The notes under the pieces: model-generated
The model's input: only the letters and a program-made list of their open reading frames with translations
Databases searched by the model: none
Told to the model about the DNA's origin: nothing
Part shown: positions 19,157-28,519 of the stretch, in pieces
How positions within the stretch are numbered: position 1 is the first letter of the stretch
Layout of the letters: each line of letters starts with the position of its first letter
Made by a program: the position numbers and the translations under genes
Source of the DNA: Firmicutes bacterium UBA4874
GTDB taxonomy: Bacteria > Bacillota > Clostridia > Caldicoprobacterales > DTU083
Direction of reading: 5' to 3'
DNA length: 64,000 bases
NCBI GenBank assembly: GCA_002399435.1
Contig: DHDO01000071.1
Span: 40,701 to 104,700, forward strand

Positions 19157-19177
19157 AGAGTGGGTTTGACCCACTCT
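19157..19177 (-). promoter_or_regulatory. rimP leader hairpin (possible NusA-responsive attenuator)
   Basis: A perfect 9-bp stem AGAGTGGGT-CAA-ACCCACTCT lies between the promoter and rimP. Only a short TTTC follows. In Bacillus the nusA operon is autoregulated by NusA-dependent termination in its leader. The position and weak U-tract fit that model, but this is inference. Confidence 0.55.
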
Positions 19178-19206
19178 ATCGCCGAATTCCTATTCACACA
19201 CTAGAA

Positions 19207-19235
19207 AGTATACCATTCAATCGAAAGATGTGCAA
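19207..19235 (-). promoter_or_regulatory. Sigma-A-type promoter of the rimP-nusA-infB operon
   Basis: TTGCAC (19230-19235), a 17-nt spacer and TATACT (19207-19212) on the minus strand. The expected start is near 19200, giving a leader of about 125 nt. Confidence 0.8.
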
Positions 19236-19305
19236 GAGTGAAATAAAAATCCCACCATGGCTCAATGATCAATAAGGGCCGCCTGCAGCGTTATCTCATG
19301 GCTCA

Positions 19306-20337
19306 TCAGAATCGTATGATATCCTTGTAGGTTACCACAACCATCAATATCATCAGCAGGACAAAACCGATCAGGTTGAAAAAGCCTTCCTTGCTCTGAT
19401 CCATGGGCTTCCCCCGCAGGCCTTCCACCACAAGCAAAAGCAACTTCCCTCCATCCAGTGCCGGAAAAGGAACCAGATTCATGATTCCCAGATTGATCGT
19501 AATGACAATGCCCAGATTCAGAAGCTGCTGTATCCCGGCCTGAGCTGCCTTCCCAATCTCACCGACAAGACCCACCGGACCCATCAGGCCGTTAACGCCG
19601 GTTCCGGAAAAGATCAGGTCCTTCAGCGCAGCCAACATCATGCCGATCATCTGGAAGGTTTGCTGAAAGGAAATTGCAATTGCTTTCAAAAATCCCGGCT
19701 TTCTGGTTCGCACCTTGAAATAGAAGCCAAGTTGATAACGGTTGTTTTCCTTATCGTAGCTGGGAACGACTTTCAGATGCTTTGTCTGCCCGCTTCGTTC
19801 CAGAATAACCTGAAACGGATCCGATCCGTTTTCATTGATGTAGGAACGAATTTTCTGCACGGCTTCCGAATCCTTGAGCTTGGAAACATCCATATCCCCA
19901 ACAGATAAAATGCGGTCCCCCGGACGCAAACCAGCCTTTTCGGCAGGATAACCAGAGATGACATCCTCTATGATGGGAAGGTCCGTATCAAAGATGCCGA
20001 ACGTAAGGGAAGAAACCGTCAGCATCAGAACCGCCAGCAGGATATTCATCAGTGGACCTGCAACAACGGTGACGATCCTTTTCCATACTTTGGCCTTGTT
20101 GAATGCCCTGGGATCGTCACTTTCTTCATCTTCCCCCAAAAAACGCACATAGCCGCCTATGGGCAGCAGACGCAGGGAGTATTCCGTTTCCCTTCCGGGA
20201 ATTTTCAACAGCCTTGGCCCCATGCCAATGGATAATTCCTCGGCAAAAATCCCAACACTCCTGGCAGCCAAAAAATGTCCCACTTCGTGGATCATTATCA
20301 TGATACTGAGAAAGGCCAAAGAGATTAAAATCTTCAT
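19306..20337 (-). CDS. rseP: Site-2 zinc metalloprotease RseP/RasP (M50)
   Basis: Membrane-embedded zinc protease that performs intramembrane cleavage of anti-sigma factors and signal-peptide remnants. Zinc site HEVGH is in TM1, and the third-ligand motif NLVPFPALDGG is near the C-terminus. A PDZ domain occupies about residues 120-200 (SGYPAEKAGLRPGDRILSVG). Four membrane segments; 343 residues. It is the last gene of the uppS-cdsA-dxr-rseP group, 6 nt after dxr. Confidence 0.95.
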   Translation of the reverse strand: MKILISLAFLSIMIMIHEVGHFLAARSVGIFAEELSIGMGPRLLKIPGRETEYSLRLLPIGGYVRFLGEDEESDDPRAFNKAKVWKRIVTVVAGPLMNILLAVLMLTVSSLTFGIFDTDLPIIEDVISGYPAEKAGLRPGDRILSVGDMDVSKLKDSEAVQKIRSYINENGSDPFQVILERSGQTKHLKVVPSYDKENNRYQLGFYFKVRTRKPGFLKAIAISFQQTFQMIGMMLAALKDLIFSGTGVNGLMGPVGLVGEIGKAAQAGIQQLLNLGIVITINLGIMNLVPFPALDGGKLLLLVVEGLRGKPMDQSKEGFFNLIGFVLLMILMVVVTYKDIIRF

Positions 20338-20343
20338 CTACCA

Positions 20344-21528
20344 TCATCCTTCTTGTAATAGATCTCTGGTTTCCTGATCCGCCCCAAAAATATCCTCCAG
20401 GGAAGGAGAAGAAACCACCCGATGGGATCCCATGGCTTTCTCCACGATTTGGGGAATATCTGGAAAGGATATGGATTCTTCCAAAAATTTCTGCACTGCA
20501 ACTTCGTTGGCGGCATTCAGTACCGCCGGCATGGTGCCGCCGATCCGGGCAGCTTCCATTGCCAGAGCCAGACCTGGAAACCGGGAAACATCCGGCTTTT
20601 CAAAGGTAAGGCTCCCCAGCTCAAAAAAGTCGACGGAAGGCAGCCGTGTGGAAAAACGTTTCGGCCATGTAAAGGCATACAGGATGGGTAGCCTCATATC
20701 CGGCATTCCCATCTGGGCAAGGACCGCGCCGTCCGGGAACTCCACCATGGAGTGGATAATGCTCTGTGGATGGACCAAAACTTCGATCTGATCCAAATCC
20801 ACTCCAAAAAGCCATCTCGCCTCAATGACTTCCAATCCTTTGTTGATCAGTGTGGCGGAATCCACTGTGACTTTTTTTCCCATATTCCACCTGGGATGTT
20901 TCAAAGCACTGGAAACCCGGACATGTCGGAGACTTTCCCGGTCAATTCCGCGGAAAGGACCTCCGGAGGCAGTCAATAAAATCCTGCGGATGGCCGGAGG
21001 CTCCGGCTCTCCGGGAGCCCAGAAGGAGGCTTTCCCCTTTCCTCCGGTATTTCCCTGAAGGCACTGAAATATAGCAGAATGCTCACTGTCCACAGGCAGA
21101 ATCCTGGTACCCGTTTTTTTGGCTGCATCCATTACCAGCTGTCCGCCTGCCACCAGGGATTCCTTGTTCGCCAGGGCAACGCAGTTACCCGCCTCAAGGG
21201 CCGCAATGGTAGCCTTTAGCCCGGAAATTCCCACAACCGCCACCAGGACCATGTCAATGTCCGGAAGGGAGGCAATTTCTGTCATGGCTTTTCTCCCCGA
21301 CAGGACTGCTGTTTTATGAGGAAGGCGGCTTTGCAGGATTTTCGCTCTTTCGGGAAGAACAACACCGACTTTCCCGGGATGAAACCGCAGAGCCTGTTTC
21401 TCCAGTACATCGATATTTCCATAGGCGCATAGAGCCTTGATTTCAAACTCCGTTGGGTATTGCCCCAAAATGTCCAGAGCCTGGGTTCCAATGGAACCGG
21501 TGGAGCCCAGCACAGCAATTCTCTTCAT
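20344..21528 (-). CDS. dxr: 1-deoxy-D-xylulose-5-phosphate reductoisomerase
   Basis: Second enzyme of the MEP isoprenoid pathway: rearranges and reduces DXP to MEP with NADPH. The NADPH motif LGSTGSIGTQALDI opens the protein. The catalytic region includes ALANKESLVAGG and VDSEHSAIFQ. 394 residues, normal; KVTVDSATLINKGLEVIEA is the metal/substrate region. It lies between cdsA and rseP, the standard order. Confidence 0.96.
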   Translation of the reverse strand: MKRIAVLGSTGSIGTQALDILGQYPTEFEIKALCAYGNIDVLEKQALRFHPGKVGVVLPERAKILQSRLPHKTAVLSGRKAMTEIASLPDIDMVLVAVVGISGLKATIAALEAGNCVALANKESLVAGGQLVMDAAKKTGTRILPVDSEHSAIFQCLQGNTGGKGKASFWAPGEPEPPAIRRILLTASGGPFRGIDRESLRHVRVSSALKHPRWNMGKKVTVDSATLINKGLEVIEARWLFGVDLDQIEVLVHPQSIIHSMVEFPDGAVLAQMGMPDMRLPILYAFTWPKRFSTRLPSVDFFELGSLTFEKPDVSRFPGLALAMEAARIGGTMPAVLNAANEVAVQKFLEESISFPDIPQIVEKAMGSHRVVSSPSLEDIFGADQETRDLLQEG

Positions 21529-21552
21529 GTTATTCTCCCTCTTTTGTCCGTG

Positions 21553-22368
21553 TCAAATCAAAAATAACAGGGCATAAATATAGACCACAGGCAGGGTAAA
21601 CAGCAAACTGTCAATCCGATCCAGAATTCCGCCGTGCCCCGGTAAGATGTTCCCATAGTCCTTTATCCCGCAATACCTTTTGATAGCAGAAGCCGTCAGA
21701 TCCCCTGCCTGGGAAATGGCGCCACCCAGCAGGCCTATGACGGTAAAATGGATCACGGCAATCTGGCTGTGGTATACCAGGTTTAAAACAAGTCCGGTCA
21801 GAATGGTAACAAGAACGCTGCCTGCCAGACCGCCTGCACTGCCTTCCACTGTTTTCCCCGGACTGATGGAAGGGCATAACTTTTTGCTGCCAAATTTTCT
21901 TCCGACAAAGTACGCAGCCGTATCTGTGGCAAAAGTAGATGCCAGTGCCAATATCAGCAGGTAATTCTCATGCGTAAAATCCCGAAGAAGAAAAGCAAAC
22001 ACTAAGGCTATGCCAGGATAAAAGAAACCAAGCACCGTAACGGCCATGTCATTGGGATGGACATCCTTCTTCCACACGCACAGGGACAATGAAAAGATCA
22101 CCATGGTAAGCGTTAGGACAAAATCATATTTGCCTGACCAATACAGGTGCTGCAGGTAAAAAATGATAATCATCAGATACCCAGCCTGTTTTTGAGGCGC
22201 ATATCCCTTTTTTTCAAACGCAAAATAGACCTCTCTGGCGCCGATCAGAGCGATTGCAATCAGAAACAGATCAAATATCCATCCTCCGATCCAGAGCATC
22301 AGAATCAAAAAAAGCACGCCAATCCCGCCGAACAATATTCTGGTTTGCAGCTCACTCATTTTTTTCAA
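21553..22368 (-). CDS. cdsA: Phosphatidate cytidylyltransferase
   Basis: Integral membrane enzyme making CDP-diacylglycerol from phosphatidate and CTP. About seven hydrophobic segments; the signature region near the C-terminus is SAIKRYCGIKDYGNILPGHGG followed by DRIDS. The open frame reaches ATG 22389. I prefer a TTG at 22368 (GAGGAG 8 nt upstream), though ATG 22359 is close. About 272 residues. Confidence 0.93.
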   Translation of the reverse strand: MKKMSELQTRILFGGIGVLFLILMLWIGGWIFDLFLIAIALIGAREVYFAFEKKGYAPQKQAGYLMIIIFYLQHLYWSGKYDFVLTLTMVIFSLSLCVWKKDVHPNDMAVTVLGFFYPGIALVFAFLLRDFTHENYLLILALASTFATDTAAYFVGRKFGSKKLCPSISPGKTVEGSAGGLAGSVLVTILTGLVLNLVYHSQIAVIHFTVIGLLGGAISQAGDLTASAIKRYCGIKDYGNILPGHGGILDRIDSLLFTLPVVYIYALLFLI

Positions 22369-22389
22369 CCCAAAATCTCCTCTTCCCAC

Positions 22390-23175
22390 TTAATTTCTCT
22401 TAATTCCTCCAAATTTCCGTACCCGTTTCTGATACTCGATAAGAGCCTTTAAGTACTGGTCCCGGGTGAAATCCGGCCAATAAAGATCCTTTCTTGTGAA
22501 AATCAGTTCCGTATAAGCGGACTGAAAAAGCAGGAAATTGCTTAAACGATATTCACCGCCGGTCCGTATCAACAAATCAGGATCCGGTATGCCATCGGTT
22601 TCCAGGTAATGGGAGAACTTTTCCTCATCAATATCTTTCGCAGAAAGCCTGCCATGGGATACATCTTCTGCAATCGACCTTGCAGCCAGGGTAATCTCCA
22701 TTCTACTTCCGTAATTGATTGCAATGTTTACCTGCAGGCCCTTGTTTCTGCGAGTCGTTTCCATGGCTTTGCGGATTTCCTTCCCCGCATCGGCAGGAAG
22801 TTCCTCCAACTGGCCCAGCATATGGATCTTTACTCCGTTTTCGTTCAGCTCCTCAATCTCCTTCTGCAGAAACTCAACGATAAGAGACATCAGATAACGG
22901 ACTTCCGACTTCGGTCTCTTCCAATTTTCCGTGGAAAATGCATAAAGTGTCAAATATCGGATCCCCAGCTCCGAAGATGTACGGATGATACCGCGCAGGG
23001 TTTCCACACCCCGGTGGTGCCCTGCCGTTCTTGGTAAATTCCGGAGATTCGCCCAACGACCATTCCCGTCCATAATGATGGCGACATGCGCTGGCAACGG
23101 CTTGGATCGGACCTTTTCATAAAGAGCCCGGCTATGTTTTCTATTTTTTCCCATGATAATGCTTTTTAAACCCAT
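22390..23175 (-). CDS. uppS: Isoprenyl transferase (undecaprenyl diphosphate synthase)
   Basis: cis-Prenyltransferase that makes the C55 lipid carrier of cell-wall synthesis. The signatures HVAIIMDGNGRWA, FSTENWKRP and DLLIRTGGEYRLSNFLLFQ are all present. 261 residues is slightly long at the N-terminus; translation may begin at ATG 23154. A terminator directly upstream (23214-23237) implies its own promoter or read-through from frr. Confidence 0.95.
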   Translation of the reverse strand: MGLKSIIMGKNRKHSRALYEKVRSKPLPAHVAIIMDGNGRWANLRNLPRTAGHHRGVETLRGIIRTSSELGIRYLTLYAFSTENWKRPKSEVRYLMSLIVEFLQKEIEELNENGVKIHMLGQLEELPADAGKEIRKAMETTRRNKGLQVNIAINYGSRMEITLAARSIAEDVSHGRLSAKDIDEEKFSHYLETDGIPDPDLLIRTGGEYRLSNFLLFQSAYTELIFTRKDLYWPDFTRDQYLKALIEYQKRVRKFGGIKRN

Positions 23176-23213
23176 TGATCATCTCATCCTTCGCTTTCAA
23201 CTCCCATACGATG

Positions 23214-23237
23214 AAAAAGCAGCCAATGCTGCTTTTT
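23214..23237 (-). terminator. Intrinsic terminator between the frr group and uppS
   Basis: A perfect AAAAAGCAGC-ATTG-GCTGCTTTTT stem-loop begins at the stop codon of the small ORF. The arms supply U- and A-tracts on both strands, so it may act in both directions. Confidence 0.82.
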
Positions 23238-23458
23238 CATTCCAACCCTTGAAATGGGGAAACGGTAAATTCCAGCTGATCGTCATCTTTGCTTCTCTGC
23301 CGGATGATCCGACAGATGCGGTCAGGTGGTGCAACATCCAGCCGCTTTCTTGGAGGACCATAATAAAGGACCTGATATCGGGCTGTTGGATATTCCGATG
23401 CAAGGACTCCTTTCACATTTTCCAGAGTTTCGCCAATAAAATCAGGATAGGTTAAAAT
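23237..23458 (-). CDS. Small PASTA-like protein with probable non-ATG start
   Basis: An open frame directly after frr reads YPDFIGETLENVKGVL, then RICRIIRQRSKDDDQLEFTV, and stops exactly at the terminator. The layout (proline-aspartate-x-x-glycine, helix, then an R-Q turn and a final beta strand) resembles one PASTA domain. No ATG or TTG is available. An ATT at 23458, 8 nt after AAAGGGAG in the frr tail, is the most likely start (about 73 residues). A GTG at 23416 would delete the first strand. It overlaps the frr stop, so coupling is likely. Function unknown; the PASTA link is by eye. Confidence 0.55.
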   Translation of the reverse strand: MLTYPDFIGETLENVKGVLASEYPTARYQVLYYGPPRKRLDVAPPDRICRIIRQRSKDDDQLEFTVSPFQGLE

Positions 23459-24006
23459 TCCAATATCTCCCTTTCTTTTTCTTTTACGATCTCGTCCACC
23501 TTTTTAATGTGATCATCGGTCAGATCCTGAATCTTGCTCTCGCTGTCCTTTTGCTCATCTTCTGTAATCTCAGACTGCTTTTTCTGTTTCTTTATGGTAT
23601 CGTTGGCCTCTCTCCGGATGGCTCGAATGGCAATCCTGGATTCTTCGCCATATTGGCTAACGGTTTTTACCAGCTCTTTTCTTCTTTCTTCTGTTAATTC
23701 AGGGAAAATAAGTCGGATGACCTTCCCATCGTTGCTGGGAGTAATGCCGATATCCGATTTCATGATCGCCTTTTCCACCAGGGGGATCATCCTGGACTCC
23801 CAGGGAGCAATAACCAGTTGTCTCGGCTCCGGAGTGGAGATATTTCCAATCTGATTGAGCGGAGCGGGAGTGCCATAATAGTCCACCACAATACGGTCCA
23901 ACAGATGTGGATTTGCCCTGCCGGCTCTTAAGCCTGCCAAATTGGATCTTAACACCTGCAATGACTTCACCATCTTGCTGTTTGCTTCTTTGTACACTTC
24001 CTCCAT
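23452..24006 (-). CDS. frr: Ribosome recycling factor
   Basis: Splits post-termination ribosomes together with EF-G. The 184-residue chain matches throughout: LRAGRANPHLLDRI, VDYYGTPAPLNQIGNIS and the C-terminal helix with DEIVKEKEREILEF. It begins 3 nt after pyrH, the usual order rpsB-tsf-pyrH-frr. Confidence 0.97.
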   Translation of the reverse strand: MEEVYKEANSKMVKSLQVLRSNLAGLRAGRANPHLLDRIVVDYYGTPAPLNQIGNISTPEPRQLVIAPWESRMIPLVEKAIMKSDIGITPSNDGKVIRLIFPELTEERRKELVKTVSQYGEESRIAIRAIRREANDTIKKQKKQSEITEDEQKDSESKIQDLTDDHIKKVDEIVKEKEREILEF

Positions 24007-24009
24007 GAC

Positions 24010-24759
<750 letters not shown>

Positions 24760-24761
24760 TT

Positions 24762-24790
24762 AAAAAAAGAGAAACACGAAAGTGTTCCTC
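24762..24790 (-). terminator. Intrinsic terminator after tsf
   Basis: GAGGAACAC-TTTC-GTGTTTCTC on the minus strand (one mismatch) is followed by seven T, 8 nt after the tsf stop. Confidence 0.85.
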
Positions 24791-24798
24791 TTCTCCTT

Positions 24799-25446
24799 TC
24801 AGCCCTGGACCTGACCCATAACTTCCTTTGCAAAATCGTTCTGTCGCTTTTCCAGTCCTTCTCCCATTTCATACCGGACAAATCTTCGGATACGGATATT
24901 TTCGCCGACCCTGGAAATTTGCTCGTTTACAATATCCCGGATGGTCTTGTCCGGATCCTTGACGAATGCCTGCTCCAAAAGACAGATTTCCTTGAAATAT
25001 TTTTCAAGACGCCCCTCCACCATCCGATCGACGATTTTCTCCGGCTTGCCTTCACTTAATGCCTGCGCCCTGAGAATTTCCTTTTCCCTGGCGACATCCT
25101 TTTCCGGGACGTCCTCCTTGCTGAGATACTGCGGATCGGTTGCAGCAACATGCATTGCGATATCTCTCACAAAAGACTTGAATTCCGGGGTTTTTGCAAC
25201 AAAGTCGGTTTCACAGTTCACCTCAACCATGACACCGATCCTGCCGCCCATATGGATATAGGACTCCACGATCCCTTCCGCTGCGATCCGATCGGCCTTT
25301 TTTGCTGCAGCTGATATTCCCTTTTCCCTCAGAATATCGATTGCTTTTTCTTTATCGCCATCTGCTTCCTGCAATGCCTTTTTACAGTCCATAATACCGG
25401 CGCCGGTCATATTTCTCAGCTCTTTGACGCTGGATGCAGAAATCAT
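24799..25446 (-). CDS. tsf: Elongation factor Ts (short form)
   Basis: Nucleotide-exchange factor for EF-Tu. The UBA-like N-terminus [16 protein letters not shown] and the core motif [13 protein letters not shown] are present. Only about 215 residues, so it has the shorter core found in many Clostridia rather than the roughly 290 residues of Bacillus and E. coli. An ATG at 25464 is open in frame; ATG 25446 has AAGGAGG upstream and is preferred. Confidence 0.95.
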   Translation of the reverse strand: MISASSVKELRNMTGAGIMDCKKALQEADGDKEKAIDILREKGISAAAKKADRIAAEGIVESYIHMGGRIGVMVEVNCETDFVAKTPEFKSFVRDIAMHVAATDPQYLSKEDVPEKDVAREKEILRAQALSEGKPEKIVDRMVEGRLEKYFKEICLLEQAFVKDPDKTIRDIVNEQISRVGENIRIRRFVRYEMGEGLEKRQNDFAKEVMGQVQG

Positions 25447-25490
25447 ATCATTTTCCTCCTTCAAGGTAAAATAAAATACAAATATTCATT

Positions 25491-25527
25491 AAAAAAGGAA
25501 GAAGGAGTCATGCCACCCCGTTCTTCC
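25491..25527 (-). terminator. Terminator/attenuator between rpsB and tsf
   Basis: GGAAGAA pairs with TTCTTCC across a 17-nt loop and is followed by TTTTTT on the minus strand. It lies in the 96-nt rpsB-tsf gap and probably reduces read-through. Confidence 0.65.
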
Positions 25528-25542
25528 CCCCTGTAAGCCAAA

Positions 25543-26244
25543 CTATTCTTCGCTCATCTGCTCACCCTGACGGCCTTCCAGAACAGCATCGGCAATCTTG
25601 GACGCAAAAAGCTTTACCGCGCGGATCGCATCATCATTGCCTGGGATAACATAATCTGCTTCATCCGGATCACAGTTGGTATCCACAATCGCTACCACAG
25701 GGATGTTCAAATTCCGGGCCTCTGCAATGGCAATATGTTCTTTCCGGGGATCCACCACAAACAATGCGGCAGGTAATTTTTTCATTTCCCGGATGCCACC
25801 CAGATTCCTCTCAAGCTTTTCTCTCTCCAGACGCAGCTTAATGACTTCCTTCTTGGGAAGCACATCGAAAGCGCCATTGGTTTCCATGTCATCCAGCTTA
25901 TTTAAACGGTCAATACGGGTACGTATGGTCTTGAAATTTGTAAGCATACCACCCAGCCATCTTTGATTGACATAAAACATACCACAGCGTTTTGCTTCGG
26001 CTTCAATGGACTCCTGAGCCTGCTTCTTGGTGCCGACAAACAGAATATCCTTCCCATCCGCAACAGTATCCCGGATAAAATTATAGGCTTCCTCCAACAT
26101 TCGCACGGTCTTTTGCAGATCAATGATATAAATACCATTCCGATCTGTGAAAATGTAAGGAGCCATCTTGGGATTCCATCTGCGGGTCTGATGTCCGAAA
26201 TGAACACCTGCTTCCAGAAGCTGCTTCATTGTAACAACAGCCAT
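25543..26244 (-). CDS. rpsB: 30S ribosomal protein S2
   Basis: Small-subunit protein needed for S1 binding and 30S function. The family signature [19 protein letters not shown] and the [19 protein letters not shown] segment are clear. The frame opens at 26328, but ATG 26244 has GGAGGTG at correct spacing and gives the normal 233 residues. Driven by the promoter at 26349-26377 through a 100-nt leader. Confidence 0.97.
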   Translation of the reverse strand: MAVVTMKQLLEAGVHFGHQTRRWNPKMAPYIFTDRNGIYIIDLQKTVRMLEEAYNFIRDTVADGKDILFVGTKKQAQESIEAEAKRCGMFYVNQRWLGGMLTNFKTIRTRIDRLNKLDDMETNGAFDVLPKKEVIKLRLEREKLERNLGGIREMKKLPAALFVVDPRKEHIAIAEARNLNIPVVAIVDTNCDPDEADYVIPGNDDAIRAVKLFASKIADAVLEGRQGEQMSEE

Positions 26245-26348
26245 TTGATTCACCTCCTCGAGTTTTTCCTCCCTTGCCATCCTCTTGTCCCGTAACCTGA
26301 AACAGGCACCCACAGCACAATCTGACAAGGTGTGTAATCACAAAGCTT
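26245..26348 (-). promoter_or_regulatory. rpsB leader RNA with hairpin potential
   Basis: The 100-nt leader can form CTTGTC / GACAAG closing an inner CCTG-TTT-CAGG hairpin just upstream of the Shine-Dalgarno. S2 leaders are autoregulated in other bacteria; a similar role here is inference. Confidence 0.4.
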
Positions 26349-26377
26349 AGTATAACATATCTGATTTTCAGAATCAA
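26349..26377 (-). promoter_or_regulatory. Sigma-A-type promoter for rpsB
   Basis: TTGATT (26372-26377), 17-nt spacer and TATACT (26349-26354) on the minus strand, about 105 nt upstream of rpsB. Confidence 0.8.
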
Positions 26378-26452
26378 TACCCGATCTGCCAATTTTCCTT
26401 ATTTATCATAGGCAAGAAATGGAAAAATACATTGGACAAAAAAATTTAAATT

Positions 26453-26722
26453 TTAATGATCATAGATTTCCGTAACAGCGGAAAAAACATCCTGCAGCTC
26501 CTTTTCCGCTTCAATTCCGACATAATAATCGTCTCCGTTTTCGTCCTGCTCCACTCTTAAAATAACGATTTCATCCCCTTCACCAGAATCGGTATCCTCT
26601 TCGGGACATGCCAGGACAATGTATTCACGGTTGTTGTAATCAAGGGACATCCTATATTCAAAAGTCGTAATAACATTGTTTTCATCCACCAATTCGATGA
26701 AATGAGGCAGCTGATCTTCCAT
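26453..26722 (-). CDS. DUF1292 (YrzB-like) protein
   Basis: 89-residue acidic protein of the DUF1292 family. It carries VDENNVITTFEYRMSLDYNNREYIVLACPEE in pieces typical of the family, followed by an acidic, aspartate- and glutamate-rich stretch. Function unknown. In Bacillus the homologue yrzB follows the ruvX homologue yrrK, as here (10 nt gap). AT-rich sequence after the stop is only a poor terminator. Confidence 0.85.
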   Translation of the reverse strand: MEDQLPHFIELVDENNVITTFEYRMSLDYNNREYIVLACPEEDTDSGEGDEIVILRVEQDENGDDYYVGIEAEKELQDVFSAVTEIYDH

Positions 26723-26732
26723 GATAACCTCC

Positions 26733-27149
26733 TCATTTTTGATTCTGACAGTCCAGATAGGACTGCAGAATCAATACTGCTGCGATCTGATCCACCCGTT
26801 CCCTGCGTTTCTTCCGGCTCATGTCCGCTTCCAGCATTGCCCTATGGGCCGATACCGTAGTCAGCCGCTCATCCCAGAACACGATCTTCTGCTGCAATAC
26901 AGACTTTAACTCTTCTGCAAATTGTTTGACTTTTTCTCCCTGAAATCCCAGAGTTCCGTTCATATTTTTTGGAAGTCCCATAACAATACAATCCGGCCGG
27001 TACTGATCCACCGTTTTTTTTATTTGTTCCAGATCATATTGAGAACTGCGCCGCATAAGGGTCGCAATCCCCTGAGCGGTATAGCCCAGATCGTCGCTTA
27101 CAGCCATACCAATTCTCCTGTCACCGACATCCATGGATAGGATTTTCAA
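26733..27149 (-). CDS. ruvX: Putative Holliday junction resolvase / 16S pre-rRNA nuclease RuvX (YqgF)
   Basis: RNase H-fold nuclease of the YqgF family, implicated in 16S rRNA 5'-end processing and possibly recombination. The catalytic Asp is in [10 protein letters not shown], and later motifs are [19 protein letters not shown] and DQIAAVLIL. 138 residues, normal. Confidence 0.93.
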   Translation of the reverse strand: MKILSMDVGDRRIGMAVSDDLGYTAQGIATLMRRSSQYDLEQIKKTVDQYRPDCIVMGLPKNMNGTLGFQGEKVKQFAEELKSVLQQKIVFWDERLTTVSAHRAMLEADMSRKKRRERVDQIAAVLILQSYLDCQNQK

Positions 27150-27215
27150 ATGGGCATCTCCCTTCTTTTGCCTTGCAGTGCCCCTGGAATCAATACATAA
27201 TGCCCGGAAATGTCC

Positions 27216-28160
27216 TCAGACCACCTTAATGGCAAGCTCTTTGCATACGGATCCGCAGTACCCGCATAATATGCACTTGCCCTTATCCACATGTGCCTTG
27301 TGGTCCTTCAGGTACAAGGCGCCCTGCCTGCACCTTCTCACACATGCCCCGCAGCCCTGACACCAATACTCAATGCTGAGTTCCCTGTCATATTGGCGAA
27401 GCTTCTCCGCCAGGCCGTCGGGTATGGTATGATCCGTAAAATACTGCACATTGGCATCCACCTCATCTATACGCTGCATTCCAATCGCAACGGAATGGCA
27501 GTAGGGAAATGCAGTAATATAATCCAACGCCTTTTTGTAATCCTTGATAAGGTGTCCGCCGCCAAAGGGCTTCATGGTATAAATACCCTTCCCCATGCGC
27601 CAGGCTTCCGCGATTGCCTGCTCCATATCCTCCCTGCTTCCGTCCACAATGCCCAATCCACGGACATTCAGAATGGGGAAAATGACATCAATGTTGTCCA
27701 TTTTGGCAGCTGCCCGGACGGCGGCAACAAAATGCGTGGAAATACCAACCGCCCGGATCACTCCCTTTTCTTTTTGCCGGTTGAAATATTCCAAAGCTTC
27801 TGCATGTCCCTTTAATGTAAGAGGACCTTCCTGTTCATGAAGCAGGAACAAATCAATATAATCCCGCCCGGTCTCCTTCAGGGCCCGGTGTAACGTTTTC
27901 TCCGCAGTAGGGATATCATAGGCATAGGATTTTGTCGCCACGACAAGATCCGGTTTCCTCTTCAAAGCTTTCCTGATGAAGGGATAGGTATCATATAAAT
28001 CTGCCGTATCAATAAAATTAATCCCCAGATCGATTGCCCGATCCAATACCCGGGAACCTTCCTCCAATGTAAGATTCTTTTGCATCGGGCCTATCGTCAA
28101 AGATCCAAAACAAATCTCGGAAACAGATATTCCGGTATCTCCCAAAATATTTACCTTCAT
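27216..28160 (-). CDS. Aldo/keto reductase with C-terminal 2x[4Fe-4S] ferredoxin domain
   Basis: TIM-barrel aldo/keto reductase (about residues 1-260; [21 protein letters not shown] holds the catalytic Asp/Tyr region, DLFLLHEQ the strand after it). It is fused to a ferredoxin-like tail with two C-X2-C-X2-C-X3-C motifs ([11 protein letters not shown] and [11 protein letters not shown]). Such fusions are common in anaerobes and imply electron supply from ferredoxin rather than NADPH alone; the substrate is unknown. The gene sits between ireB and ruvX, an unusual insertion into that conserved block. It overlaps ireB by 4 nt, which makes it part of the operon. Confidence 0.9.
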   Translation of the reverse strand: MKVNILGDTGISVSEICFGSLTIGPMQKNLTLEEGSRVLDRAIDLGINFIDTADLYDTYPFIRKALKRKPDLVVATKSYAYDIPTAEKTLHRALKETGRDYIDLFLLHEQEGPLTLKGHAEALEYFNRQKEKGVIRAVGISTHFVAAVRAAAKMDNIDVIFPILNVRGLGIVDGSREDMEQAIAEAWRMGKGIYTMKPFGGGHLIKDYKKALDYITAFPYCHSVAIGMQRIDEVDANVQYFTDHTIPDGLAEKLRQYDRELSIEYWCQGCGACVRRCRQGALYLKDHKAHVDKGKCILCGYCGSVCKELAIKVV

Positions 28161-28429
28161 TTATCCTCCCCGACATTGTTTTCCATGTAGAAACGGACGA
28201 GCTCCTCTAAAAGCTCATCCCTCTCGAATCTGCGGATCAGTGCCCTTGCATTCCGATAACTGGTAATATAGGTCGGATCCCCTGAAATAAAATAACCAAC
28301 CAGCTGATTGATGGGATCATAGCCTTTTTCCTTCAAAGCCTGGAAAACTTTTTGGAAAATCTCCTTCGGCGTATCTGAAGACTCTTTTTCCAGTTTGAAC
28401 TTCATGGTTTCCTGAAAATCCTTGTTCAT
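28157..28429 (-). CDS. ireB: IreB family regulatory phosphoprotein (UPF0297)
   Basis: 90-residue protein of the UPF0297/IreB family; in Enterococcus it is phosphorylated by the PASTA kinase IreK and affects cephalosporin tolerance. Signature segments are [21 protein letters not shown] and [19 protein letters not shown]. The start follows GGAGGG by 9 nt. The usual upstream alaS is not present; whiA is the upstream neighbour. Confidence 0.92.
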   Translation of the reverse strand: MNKDFQETMKFKLEKESSDTPKEIFQKVFQALKEKGYDPINQLVGYFISGDPTYITSYRNARALIRRFERDELLEELVRFYMENNVGEDK

Positions 28430-28482
28430 AAGTCGTCGCCCTCCAGTTTATCCTGACTTCATTAAGCAATTTCCCCAAACAT

Positions 28483-28491
28483 ACTATACCA
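28483..28491 (-). promoter_or_regulatory. Extended -10 promoter candidate for ireB operon
   Basis: TGGTATAGT on the minus strand gives an extended -10 (TG-N-TATAGT) about 55 nt before ireB. The -35 region (TGGAAA) is weak. Confidence 0.45.
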
Positions 28492-28519
28492 CAAATTTTC
28501 TTTCTTTTCCATATTCCTC

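Noticed and set aside
23197-23403. 68-codon minus-strand frame starting MHRNIQ
   Set aside because: Overlaps the better PASTA-like frame, crosses the terminator and shows no family pattern.
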